Assembly: GCF_004337985.1 (NCBI RefSeq)
Contig: NC_043742.1
Location: 3,024,176 to 3,088,175, forward strand
DNA length: 64,000 nt
Direction: 5' to 3'
DNA from: Pyricularia pennisetigena
Lineage: Eukaryota > Ascomycota > Sordariomycetes > Magnaporthales > Pyriculariaceae
Shown: positions 20,735 through 31,615 of the stretch, piece by piece
How positions within the stretch are numbered: the stretch's first letter is position 1
Layout of the letters: each line of letters begins with the position of its first letter
Notes under the pieces: model-generated
What the model saw: the letters and a program-made list of their open reading frames with translations, nothing else
Database searches by the model: none
Told to the model about the DNA's origin: nothing
Program-made: the position numbers and the translations under genes

Positions 20735-21211
20735 TTACCTTCTTATAGGTGGTGAGAACCCTATATTATCAGGGTTTTTTAAAGGATAGTTATCCGCTGG
20801 AACGCTGTTAATTTCGTTTTTAAATTCAAAATTAAAACCCCTTTTTAAATTTGTATTTTCCCCCTTTAAAATCTGGAACGTTTCCCCCGGAATGACCAAA
20901 CTTTTAGCGGTTAAACCCTTTATAATTTTTAAGGTAAAGGTTTTGTATACGGCCCGTTTAGCGGGTGCGTAAACCAACGCTGTAAAATTTGATAAATGGG
21001 TTAAAAGTTTTACCGTTTCGGTGCGGGGAACCAATTTATTAAATTTTTGGCGTTTTTCCAGCGGTATAATAGCCTGGTATATAGTACCAATAACCCTAAA
21101 ATGCCCTAAATTGGGTTTGTGCTGTAATCTAGGTTGGAATTCGGAATAAAATTCCTTATAGGATGTTAAATCCCTATTAATTACCGTTGTACGGTTAATT
21201 AGATTAACCAC
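20735..21211 (-). pseudogene. Copia integrase C-terminal region
   Basis: This 158-codon frame contains KPNLGHFRVIGTIYQAIIP and LEKRQKFNKLVPRTETVKLL. These match the conserved copia block (LR.FG...YV.IP...R.KL.P....G.LVGY) that follows the integrase catalytic core. A Pro/Asn-rich linker then leads towards reverse transcriptase. It is the longest uninterrupted frame in the element but lacks catalytic residues. Confidence 0.7.
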
Positions 21212-21535
21212 GGCAAGTAGTAAATAATATTATAAATATAATGGTAAACCCGCCGTTATAATAATAAACCGAAATTTATCCAAAATAACCCTAACGGACC
21301 GTTCCGTTAATCCGTTATGGCCGTAGTTATAGGGATTTCAAATGCTAAAATTAACATCTTTGTTTGTAAACCAATTTTGAAAGTTTGTATTAACTTCGTA
21401 CCCCCCATTAAAGTGAAAATTTAGGGGGTAGCGCCCGTACGTAGCTTTTAAAGCTTTAAAAAAGCCTTTAATAGCCATTAAAACCGTAGGTCCGGTTTTA
21501 GTTTTTAGTAGGATAAACCACCGAAAACGTGATTT

Positions 21536-21734
21536 TCAATCCATTAATAATAAAAATACGGGTTTTTTATTGTAAAGATTAGGTTTAAAGGTTACTGTAT
21601 TACCTTTTATAAAATCGAAAATATTAGGGGGTGTAAAAAGTGCGATTTTATTTGTACGCCTAACAGAAATGGTTTTAATACAAGCAATACAGGTAATTGC
21701 CCTAATTTTTTCGAAATTAGGTAAACCTTTTGTG
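21536..21734 (-). pseudogene. Copia GAG-pre-integrase/integrase N-terminal segment
   Basis: The frame reads ...KGLPNFEKIRAITCIACIK, consistent with the zinc-binding end (C..C) of the copia GAG-pre-integrase domain, and then runs towards the catalytic core. It is split from the upstream protease region by the LTR-like insertion at 21735. Confidence 0.55.
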
Positions 21735-22397
21735 TGTGAGGAGGTTACGAGATAGAATAAGCTTAATCTTGAACGCGGGGAAAAGTGGATCACGTATAAG
21801 GTTGATGGAACGTTGAAATGGCAGATAACCGTCTGCTAACGGGTAATAGAGATGATATATTGTTGTTGCACAATCGATTCGTTGAATCGTTGAATCGATG
21901 AAGGGTTTTGGGTGATAAATCTAAGGCTGAGTTATGAATTACGTGTTCGAATCCGTAGGTGCAGATCTTCGATCCGGATGTCCGGAATGCGGGGTCACGT
22001 CACATGATTTGGCCTTATTCATGTGACTGACCTGCCGACCTATTGAGCCTAACGGCCCATTGAGCCTAACGGCCTATTGTGCTTATGCATGCACAGAAAA
22101 TCTGCGAACACAACGGGATTCGAACCCACGCACTTCAACGAAAATATGATATAGATTATGGTACGTGCATTATACCACTAAGCTAGATTAAATATGACGT
22201 ATTTGTTTTGTTGTTAAAACTATGAACAAAGACGTGATATATAAAGCTTTGTGTGTATAAACGCGTATACGTTTTATTTGTTATTTATGTATTTATTCGA
22301 TGCAGGGTGACTAATAAAATTAGCCCGTGCTAGCCGTTGTAGAATAATGCAGGGTAGCTAATATAATTAGCCCTGCGCTAGCCATGTTCACATTGTG
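21730..22397 (-). mobile_element. LTR-like element with tRNA-like modules, copy 2: solo LTR with 5-bp target duplication
   Basis: The element occupies 21735-22392 (658 bp). On the minus strand it starts TGTGAACATGG and ends CCTCCTCACA, giving the 5-bp inverted termini TGTGA/TCACA. The flanks carry the same 5 bp (TTGTG on the plus strand) at 21730-21734 and 22393-22397. TG...CA ends, a 5-bp duplication and absence of an internal region are the marks of a solo LTR. It disrupts the copia integrase. It carries the tRNA-like module (about 22100-22193), the reverse B-box (about 21950-21962) and the tandem 17-bp and hairpin repeats seen in copy 1. Confidence 0.8.
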
Positions 22398-23650
22398 ATT
22401 TTAGCGGTTTTTTTTAGCAATAATAACCTTATATGCCCCAAACGCCTGTGCTATAACAGGGTTTTTTGGGCCTGGATTTCGTTATAATTACCTGTAATTC
22501 TGTTTCTTTTAAAGGTTAACTAACCGTCCGTAGTCCGTTCTAGGCCTAGAAAAAGGTAATTTACAGGAGCTTGTTTTAAATCCGATAATAAAGGAGGTTT
22601 TAACAACGGATTTCTTGTATAGGAAACCCTTTTTTATTCGGAAATAGTCCCTTTTGTATTAGGTTGTATAAAAGGGTTATTTAACGGTGTGTCGGGCCTA
22701 CGGGGCCCATTTCTACGTGGATTCTTAGGGTTTTTACCGCTAAATTTCTACGTTATAGGTGAATTTACGGCTATTTCCGTATTTTGTTCGGGATTGAGCT
22801 TTTCCGTTACCGTATTTTCTTCCGGTTCCGAATCGGTGTAAATTCTATAATCCTCGTAATTTTCGGGGTTTATATTACTTTGTTTTATTTCCAACGGGGC
22901 TGCGTAGACCTCTATAACCCCCTGTAAAGTTATGCTAAAAGCGGTGCTATATTCACCTATTATACAGGCGTAATTCGAAATTTTTGGTATATTTCGAATA
23001 AGGATGTCGCACCCTTTAACCTTTGAACAAAACGAATGTTTAGCGGTACTTAAGCGTCCTTACGCTTTGCGATCCTTATCGTATAAGGTATTTTTTAATA
23101 ATACGCCCCCTATATTATAATATATAAGGTTATTAACGATATTTATTCCAAACGAGGGAATATATAGAACGTTATTTAATGTAACCTTTCTAAATTCGTC
23201 AGCTTTTTGGCCGTAACGGACCTGTATTTTTACAATTCCGGTGCCTACAGGCCTAATAGGGCCACCTGCTGTACTGTTTTCGATTGTAAAACCGGGGGTA
23301 TAATCGGTAAAAAATTGCTTATTTGCAAAAATATGGTGCGTATTACCTGTATTATATAGGATAAAGTAACCTAATCTCCATGGTTTAGGGGTCCTTTTTA
23401 CGCCGCGTCCAAGCTTCGTTTTAACCCTAAAATTAGCTATTAAAGCCTGTGGTTTTAACGTTTTACCGGTATCGATTTCCGAATCCGAATCCGAACGTAA
23501 TTTTATAATTCCGCTAATAGCGGAATTAACCTCCTATTCCAGGGCGTTATACGTTGCGCTTTCCTTAACGTTACCTGGAATCGAGCCCGTAAATAATTCG
23601 AAATCCATAAAAATTATGGACGTTCCAGCGGTTAATTTATTGGAGGATGA
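22398..23650 (-). pseudogene. Copia gag-protease region
   Basis: Minus-strand translation from about 23430 gives WRLGYFILYNTGNTHHIFAN, then VRYGQKADEFRKVTLNNVLYIPSFGINIV. This matches the copia protease layout (W.LDSGAS.H.....F ... L.NVLYVP....NLLS). The catalytic DSG now reads NTG (23342-23353). An acidic linker follows (EENTVTEKLNPEQNT), ending in a Pro/Arg-rich stretch before the LTR insertion. It is not functional. Confidence 0.65.
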
Positions 23651-23654
23651 TTTA

Positions 23655-24808
23655 ATTTTTTTGCTTTATTTAATTAATTTTATATTATTCTCGTTTTGCA
23701 GCCAAATTTCGTGGTTTCTGCACGTGCGGGGTGGCATATATATATATTTAATAAAATATCACATCTTTGTACATATATATAATTATATAAGCCGTTAAAT
23801 ATGCGGATAGGTAAAGTATATCCAATTATATATATATATTTTGCAATCGAAATGCTTTTACATTTTTACCAATTTTAACATTGATAAAAGCAAAATTTGA
23901 AAAAGTGGATAATGTATAAAAACAAACGTTAACGTAAAACCCGATTTACAATACCGGCCCTTTTTGTTTTTTTATATAAAAAAATGCTGAATGTGTATTA
24001 TTTTTATATTTATTGCTTTATTTAATTAAATAAAATTGATAAAAAAAAGTACAATAAAGCTTTTTAATAAATTGATAAAAGAATGCCTGAATTAAACTTT
24101 CTTTTAATTTTACCAATATTTGCGTAAACTATTCAGGTTTTTAACAAAATGTTAATTAATATAAAAATATTAATAAAACTTTTGTTTTAATCGATAAATG
24201 CATGCACTTTACAGTATTAGGTCTGCTAGGCTATCAATACTGTAACTAAAATTAAGATTAGTATTATATACTATTATTCAAAAAAAATAAATATAATGAA
24301 AAAGTACAAATTTTACTCAATATTTTAATATCTTTTCAAATACAGTGGTTATAAAGACGCGGCCGGCACTCAAGTACTGAACAAACTCCAATAAATCCAA
24401 CGCAAATTACTATATATTTTTATAACTTTTATTTATTTCTTTATACGAATATTTAATTGCATGCTATAGGTACACTATTTTCTTTTGCCATTATAATGCG
24501 AATATTTTGTATATACCCGCTATAAACGGCAGAATACCACAGATTATCCTTATATTAATAAAATAATTATTAACGATATCGCAACATTAGGTATATTATT
24601 AATAATACCGTTATAAACGGCGAAATGCGACAAATTATCGTTGGTGGTACCGCCATGAACGGCGAAATGCGACAAGATGTCCTCAGACTAGAACGAGCGC
24701 GATTTTTTCGGCTAATGTAATTGGTCGAAAAACCATGTGGCTGAAAGGTATATGGAGCGTTCGGTCCCCACTGCGAAGCAGGGGGGTCTAGTCTGAGCAC
24801 TGAGACTA
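23655..24808 (-). mobile_element. TIR element, 5'-truncated copy next to copia
   Basis: The element ends at 24808 with the family terminus GAGCACTGAGACTA. Its other end is cut at about 23655, inside the family, where copia sequence takes over. About 1.15 kb remains, with one module. The flank after 24808 (CACCGGCAA) matches no 9-mer at the start of copy C, so it is not the other half of C. Confidence 0.65.
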
Positions 24809-25550
24809 CACCGGCAATTTTTTTTTTTACACGCGGTTAATAACCTCCATCCCAATCGCAATAACAATCTGTAAATCGAAAACAATAGAAACTGCCATAT
24901 TGTTTGCGATATGTTTTCTAAAAATGGTTTTGGTATTTATTCGTTGCGCCTTTGCCTTCCGCAACCCGTTATATATTCCTATTATAGTAACTGTTAATTA
25001 CGTGGCCTTTTTTAACGATAATAGTGTTATATAATTTCGTTTAGCGTTCCTATTATTTATTATTTGATTATTGAACTGTGACGACGGCGTTATTAATTAG
25101 TTACAAACTTTTGGCAATCCTTTTTTATTTATAAAAGGGTTTTTCCCTGCCACGAATTTCAATACGTGGTTATAGTGATTTTTTAAAACCTTTTTTTAGC
25201 ATTTTTTCAAATTACCTTTTGGTAATTATTTTCGTTTGCCGTTCTGCTGTTTATCTATTATTTTATTTGCGTTTCTTATTAATTGGTTTAATTTTAACTC
25301 AATTTTCGCCGTTATATTTCTTTTAACGATCTTTCCGACGAGGGTAAGTTTTTGGTTTTAATTTTGTCGTTGTTATTAAAACCGCTAATCGTTGTTTTTC
25401 AGTTTTGCGCCCTATTCTTTGTTTGGCCTGTTTTAATTTTTCTTTCGCTGGCAATCAGATTTAATTAAAACTCTTTAGTATTTGCTACGACATTGTTCCG
25501 CCGTTTGGCCGCTATACCAAATGTAAATAGGGTTATTCCTGCAAACCAAT
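24809..25550. other. RIP-degraded unidentified sequence, continuing after copy D
   Basis: TA-rich, stop-filled DNA with no recognised domain. It was contiguous with 27389-27664 before TIR element D was inserted. Reverse-strand translation gives a Lys/Asn-rich, coiled-coil-like stretch that could be the tail of a transposase, but no signature motif supports that. Confidence 0.3.
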
Positions 25551-27388
25551 GTAAATTTATAGTCTCAGTGCTCAGACTAGACCCCCCTGCTTCGCAATGG
25601 GGACCGAGCGCTCGATGTATCTTTCAGCCACATGGCTTTTCGACCAATTACATTGGCCGAAAAGATCACGCTCGTTCTAGTCTGAGGACATCTTGTCGCA
25701 TTTCGCCGTTTATAACGGTATTATTAATAATATACCTAATGTTGCGATATCGCTAATAATTATTTTATTAATATAAGGATAATCTGTGGTATTCTGCCGT
25801 TTATAGCGGGTATATACAAAATATTCGCATTATAATGGCAAAAGAAAATAGTGTACCTATAGCATGCAATTAAATATTCGTATAAAGAAATAAATAAAAG
25901 TTATAAAAATATATAGTAATTTGCGTTGGATTTATTGGAGTTTGTTCAGTACTTGAGTGCCGGCCGCGTCTTTATAACCACTGTATTTGAAAAGATATTA
26001 AAATATTGAGTAAAATTTGTACTTTTTCATTATATTTATTTTTTTTGAATAATAGTATATAATACTAATCTTAATTTTAGTTACAGTATTGATAGCCTAG
26101 CAGACCTAATACTGTAAAGTGCATGCATTTATCGATTAAAACAAAAGTTTTATTAATATTTTTATATTAATTAACATTTTGTTAAAAACCTGAATAGTTT
26201 ACGCAAATATTGGTAAAATTAAAAGAAAGTTTAATTCAGGCATTCTTTTATCAATTTATTAAAAAGCTTTATTGTACTTTTTTTTATCAATTTTATTTAA
26301 TTAAATAAAGCAATAAATATAAAAATAATACACATTCAGCATTTTTTTATATAAAAAAACAAAAAGGGCCGGTATTGTAAATCGGGTTTTACGTTAACGT
26401 TTGTTTTTATACATTATCCACTTTTTCAAATTTTGCTTTTATCAATGTTAAAATTGGTAAAAATGTAAAAGCATTTCGATTGCAAAATATATATAAAATT
26501 GGATATACTTTACCTATCCGCATATTTAACGGCTTATATGATTAGATATATGTACAAAGATATAATATTATATTAAATATACATATGCCACCCCCCACGT
26601 GCAAAATCCACGAAATTTGGCTTCAAAACAAAAAAAATATAAAATTAATTAAATAAAGCAAAGAAATTTATAAAATACACATTTAGCATTTCTTTTTATA
26701 AAACAGTTTTTAAAACCGATATTACAGGTGAGACGGGATTTGGACGTTTGTTTATATACGTAATCGAATCTTTGAAGTTTTGGTTTTATTATCGTTGAAT
26801 TTGGTAAAAATATAAACGAGTTTCGATTGTAAATTATATATAAAAAAGTATATACTTTGCCTATCGGCTTATTTAACTGTTTATATAATACAATATATGC
26901 ACCGAAGCTCAGTATAACGCTATATAAATATATACGACCCTCCACGTGCAAGAATTATAAAATTTGGTCAAAAAATGAAAATAATATCAAAAAAAATCGA
27001 AAATCGAAAAAAAAATCGAAAAAACAGTACCGCCATAAACGGATTAAGGGCAGGTGGTATCGAATTCGGCCATTATAACAAATAAAAAAATAAATCGAAT
27101 CGCTGCTAATAGCGGTATTAAACGCTATTTTCAACGATATTTTATTTTTTCAATATTGTGTATGGTTGTGGAATAATAAAGGAGTTTCGGTTAAAAAAAG
27201 GCCAAAAATACCGCCATGAACGGCGAAAATCGACAAGTTGTCCTTAAACCTAAACCAAAGCGTTTTTTGGATGACCCACAGGTACATTACCAAACCGCAA
27301 TTGAGCCACGAAGTGGAGCGAAGCGAACGAAATGGATTAATTGTGGAGCTTTGGGCTTCAGAAATGAGCCTTAAGACTAGTAAATTTG
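25551..27388 (+). mobile_element. TIR element copy D (1820 bp) with 9-bp target duplication
   Basis: The element spans 25560-27379, from TAGTCTCAGTGCTCAGACTAG to CCTTAAGACTA. Flanking 9-mers are GTAAATTTA (25551-25559) and GTAAATTTG (27380-27388), differing by one G/A transition. Its interior is closely similar to copy A, including both ~350-bp modules and the subterminal motifs. It is non-coding. Confidence 0.8.
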
Positions 27389-27664
27389 GTAATTTGAAGC
27401 TTTTTTTTTTATTGCGTGGTTATTTTATTAATTAATACGACTTTCGTTTAATCCCACCATCGCTTTAAAGCCGGTTATGCTGTTCCTACGTATTTATAAT
27501 TTGCAAAAAACCGGCGCGCTATTTAAAAACGATCACAAAAAATCCGGTTTTATATTTGCGATTACCATTCCTAAAAAATGTAAAACCGACGCGCCTCCTG
27601 CGAAGATTTTAATCGCGATTATTACCGTATATTTGTTTAAACGCTATTTATATATTTTAATCCA
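27389..27664. other. Continuation of the unidentified sequence interrupted by copy D
   Basis: RIP-like DNA with short frames in all phases. No recognisable domain. It ends where the outer nested TIR element starts. Confidence 0.3.
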
Positions 27665-27673
27665 TTAGTAAAC

Positions 27674-30600
27674 TAGTCTCAGGGCTTATCCATGAAGTCC
27701 AGAGCTCCACAATTAATCCATTTCGTAGCTCAATTTAGTCTCAGGGCTCATCCCTGAAGCCCAGAGCTCCACAATTGAGCGTGGCTCAATTGCGGTTTTG
27801 CAATGTACCTGTAGGTCCATCCAAAGAACGCTCTGGTTCAGGTTTGAGGACAACTTGTCGATTTTCGCCGTTTATGGCGGTATTTTTGGCCTTTTTGCGA
27901 CCGACACTCCTTTATTATTCCATAACCACGCAAAATATCGAAAAAAGAAAACATCGTTGAAAATAGGAATTGGTAGGCCTTTTTCATCAATTTAAAATTT
28001 TTTTGCACCCGGTACGCCAATTAAAAGTTGGATATAGCCCGCCCTTAATCCGTTTATGGCGGTATTGTTTTTTCGATTTTTTTTCGATTTTCGATTTTTT
28101 TTAATATTATTTTTAATTTTTGACCAAATTTTATATATTTTGCACGTGGAGGGTCGTATATATGTATATATCGTTATAAAAAGTTTTGGTGCTTATATCG
28201 GATTATATAAGCAGTTAAATAAGCGGATAGGTAAAGTATATACTTTTTTATATATAATTTACAATCGAAACTCGTTTATATTTTTACCAGTTTTAACGAT
28301 AATAAAACCAAAACTTCAGAGATTCGATTACGTATACAGACAAACGTCCAAGTCCAATCCCGCCTATAATATCGGTTTCGAAAATTGTTTAATAAAAGAG
28401 AATGCTAAATGTGTATTTTATAAATCTTTTTGCTTTATTTAATTATTTTTATATTATTTTTGTTTTGCAGCCAAATCTGGTGGTTTTTGCACGTGGGGGG
28501 TGGCATATATATATTTAATATAACATTACACTTTTGTACGCTTATCCAATTATTTTAGCGGTTAAATATGCGGATAGGTAAAGTATATCCAATTTTATAT
28601 ATATTTTGCAATCGAAATGTTTTTCTATTTTTACCAATTCTAACATTAATAAAACCAAAGTTTGTAGAAATGGAGTGTGTATATAAATAAACGTCAACGT
28701 GAGACCCAATTTACAATACTGGCCCTTTTTATTTTTTTATAATAAAAAATGCTAGATTTGTGTTATTTTTATATTTTTTGCTTTATTTAATTGAATAAAA
28801 TTTATAAAAAAAAACTTATTTAAAATTTATTAACAAGCTTATAAAGGAATGTATTAATTAAGAATATTTTTATTTTACCAATATTTGCGTAAATTATTTA
28901 ATATTTTAACAAATTGTTAATTTACATAAAAATATTAATAAAACTTTTGTTTCAATCGATAATTGCATGCACTTTGCAGTATTAGGTCTACTGAGGTATA
29001 AAAACTGTAAATTAAATTAAAATAACTATTATATACCATTATTTAAAACAAGAATTAAATATAATAAAAAATTACAGATTTTATTTAATATTTTAATATC
29101 TTTCCAAATACAGTAGCTATAAAGACGCGGCCGGCATTAAAATACTCAGCAAACTCCAATAAACTTAACGCAAATTACTATATATTTTTATAATTTTTAT
29201 TTATTTTTCTATACGGATATTTAATTGCATACTATGGGTACACTATTTTCTTTTGCCATTATAATGCGAATATATTGCATTTACCCGCTACAAACGGCAG
29301 AATACCACAAATTATCCTTATATTAATAAAATAATCATAAGCGATATCGTAATATTAAATATATTATTAAAAATACCGTTATAAACTGCGAAATGCGACA
29401 AATTATCGTTGGTGGTACCGCCATAAACGGCGAAATGCGACAAGATGTCCTCAGACTAGAACGAGCGCGATTTTTTCGGCCAATGTAATTGGTCGAAAAG
29501 CCATGTGGCTGAAAGGTACATGGAGCGATCGGTCCCGACTGCGAAGCAGGGGGGTCTAGTCTAAGCACTGAGACTAAGCTCAATTACGGCTTTGCAATGT
29601 ATTTGTGGGTCCATCCAAAGAATACTCTGGTTCAGGTTTGAGGACAATTTGTCGATTTTCGCCGTTTATGGCGGTATTTTTGGCTTTTTTTGGACCGGCA
29701 CTCCTTTATTATTCCACAATTACGCAAAATATTGAAAAAAGAAAATATCTTTAAAAATGGCGTTTAATACCGCTATTAGCAGCGATTTAATATATTTTTT
29801 TATTTATTATAATGCCCCAATTGGATACCACCTGCCCTTAATCCGTTTATGGCGGTATTGTTTTTTTGATTTTTTTTTTCGATTTTTGATTTGTTTTAAT
29901 ATTATTGTTAATTCTTGACCAAATTTTAGAATTTTTGCACGTAAAGGGTCGTATATATATATATATATATCGTTATACTGAATTTTGGTGTATATACCGG
30001 ATTATATTGGCAGTTGAATAAACCAATAGGCAAAGTATATATTCTTTTATTTATAATTTACAATCGAAACTCGTTTATATTTTTCCCAATTTTAACGATA
30101 ATGAAACCAAAACTTCAGAGATTCAATTACGTATATAAAAAAACGTTTAATGCCAGTTAAATTGATAATTCCGGCTTTCAAAGCTGTTTGATAAAAAAAA
30201 AAGCTGAATATGTATTTTGTAAATCTTTTTGCTTTATTTAATTAATTTTACATTATTTTTGGCTTGCAGCCAGATTTTGTGGGTTTTGCACGTGGGGGGT
30301 GGTATATATATATTTAATATACTATCACAATTTGGTACGTATATCCGATTATATAACCTGTTAAATATGCGGATAGGTATAGTATTTTATATATATTTTA
30401 CAATCGAAATGCTTTTACATTTTTACCAATTTTGACATTGATAAAACCAAAATTCGAAAAAGCGGATTACGTATACAAACAAATGTCAACGTCAAATTCG
30501 ATTTATAATACCGGCCCTTTTTATTTTTTTATATAAAAAAATGCTAAATTTGTGTTATTTTTGTATTTTTTGCTCTATTTAACTAAATACAATTTTTAAA

Positions 30601-31325
30601 AAAAAAACTCAAATAAAATTTATTATTCAATTAATAAAGGAATGCGTCAATTAAAACTATTTTAATTTTACCAATATTTGCGTAAATTATTCAGTTTTTT
30701 CACAAATTGATAATTTATATAAAAATACTGATAAAACTTTTGTTTTAATTGGTAATTGCATGCACTTTGAAGTATTAGGTCTGCTAAGCTATAAAAACCA
30801 TAATTTAAACTAAAATTAATATTATATTCTTTTTTTTAACATAAAAATTAAATAGAATGAAAAATTACGAATTTTAATTGATATTTTAATATCTTTCCAT
30901 ATATAGTGGTTATAAAAACGCGGCCGGCATTCAAATAATTAACAAACTCCAATAAATTCAACGCAAATTACTATATATTTCTATAATTTCTATTTATTTT
31001 CTTATTCGAATATTTAATTATATACTATAGTTACACCTTTTTTTTACCATTATAATGGGAATATATTGTATATACCCGCTATAAACGGCAAAATACCACA
31101 CATTATCCTTATATTAATAAAATAATTATTAACGATATCGCAACATTAGGTATATTATTAATAATACCGTTATAAACGGCGAAATGCGACAAAATGTCCT
31201 CAAACTAAAACGAGCGCGATTTTTTCGGCCAATATAATTGGTCGAAAAACCATGTGGCTAAAAGGTATATAAAGCGCTCGGTCCCCATTGCGAAGCAGGG
31301 GGGTTTAGTTTGAGCATTAAGACTA
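27674..31325 (-). mobile_element. TIR element copy F, split by nested copy E
   Basis: The outer element begins TAGTCTCAGGGCTTATCC at 27674, is interrupted after 27735, resumes at 29577-29585 (the duplicated 9-mer) and ends at 31325 with a mutated terminus (GAGCATTAAGACTA). Without the insertion it is about 1.8 kb, the normal family size. Its flanking 9-mers differ (TTAGTAAAC left, AAAAATACC right), so one side has been rearranged. Its right end lies inside another family member (31326-31504). Confidence 0.75.
27727..29585 (-). mobile_element. TIR element copy E (1841 bp), nested in copy F, with 9-bp target duplication
   Basis: The element spans 27736-29576 with intact termini TAGTCTCAGGGCTCA and GCACTGAGACTA. 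The 9-mer AGCTCAATT stands at 27727-27735 and again at 29577-29585. In uninterrupted family members the corresponding site has it once, within GTGGCTCAATTGCGG-type context. This gives a direct before/after comparison of an insertion and fixes both the element ends and the duplication length. Confidence 0.9.
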
Positions 31326-31504
31326 AAAAATACCGCTATAAACGGCGAAAATGGACAAGTTGTCCTCAGACCTAAACCAGAGCGTTTTTTTGGATGGACC
31401 CACAGGTACATTGCAAAGCCGCAATTGAGCAACGAAGTGGAGCGAAGCGGAACGAAATGGATCAATCGTGGAGCTCTGGGCTTCAGGGATGAGCCCTGAA
31501 ACTA
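31326..31504 (+). mobile_element. Right-end fragment of a further TIR element, bordering the gene-rich region
   Basis: This 179-bp piece is the right terminal segment of the family in plus orientation. It carries the subterminal ACCGC.ATAAACGGCGAAAA motif and a GGACAAGTTGTCC palindrome, ending GAGCCCTGAAACTA. Its remainder is missing because element F's end abuts it. It is the last repeat before the gene-rich compartment, 111 bp from the next stop codon. Confidence 0.75.
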
Positions 31505-31615
31505 TAACGATCCATAATGCGTTTCCAACTTTGCAGATTCGTACGCGAAAAAAGAAATTACTCTGGCTGAGCCTTGATCGACTAGGGGATAACCATACAC
31601 CTCCTACCAAGTAAT

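Larger units (their letters stand above)
17707..23650 (-). mobile_element. Ty1/copia element, near full-length coding region, degraded, minus strand
   Basis: Read on the minus strand, this holds, in order, a protease-like region (about 23430-23060), the GAG-pre-integrase/integrase start (to 21536), the integrase C-terminal region (21211-20735), reverse transcriptase (about 20400-19900), RNase H (19219-18857) and the 3' flank (to 17707). A solo LTR-like element at 21735-22392 interrupts the integrase. All domains carry stops or active-site substitutions. The end near 23650 abuts a truncated TIR element, so gag and the 5' LTR are lost. It is the inverted partner of the fragment at 4200-7376. 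Confidence 0.8.

Noticed and set aside
16526..24808. A single TIR element split by insertion of the minus-strand copia
   Set aside because: The two parts sum to about 2.3 kb, more than any family member. They overlap in content and their outer 9-mers differ.
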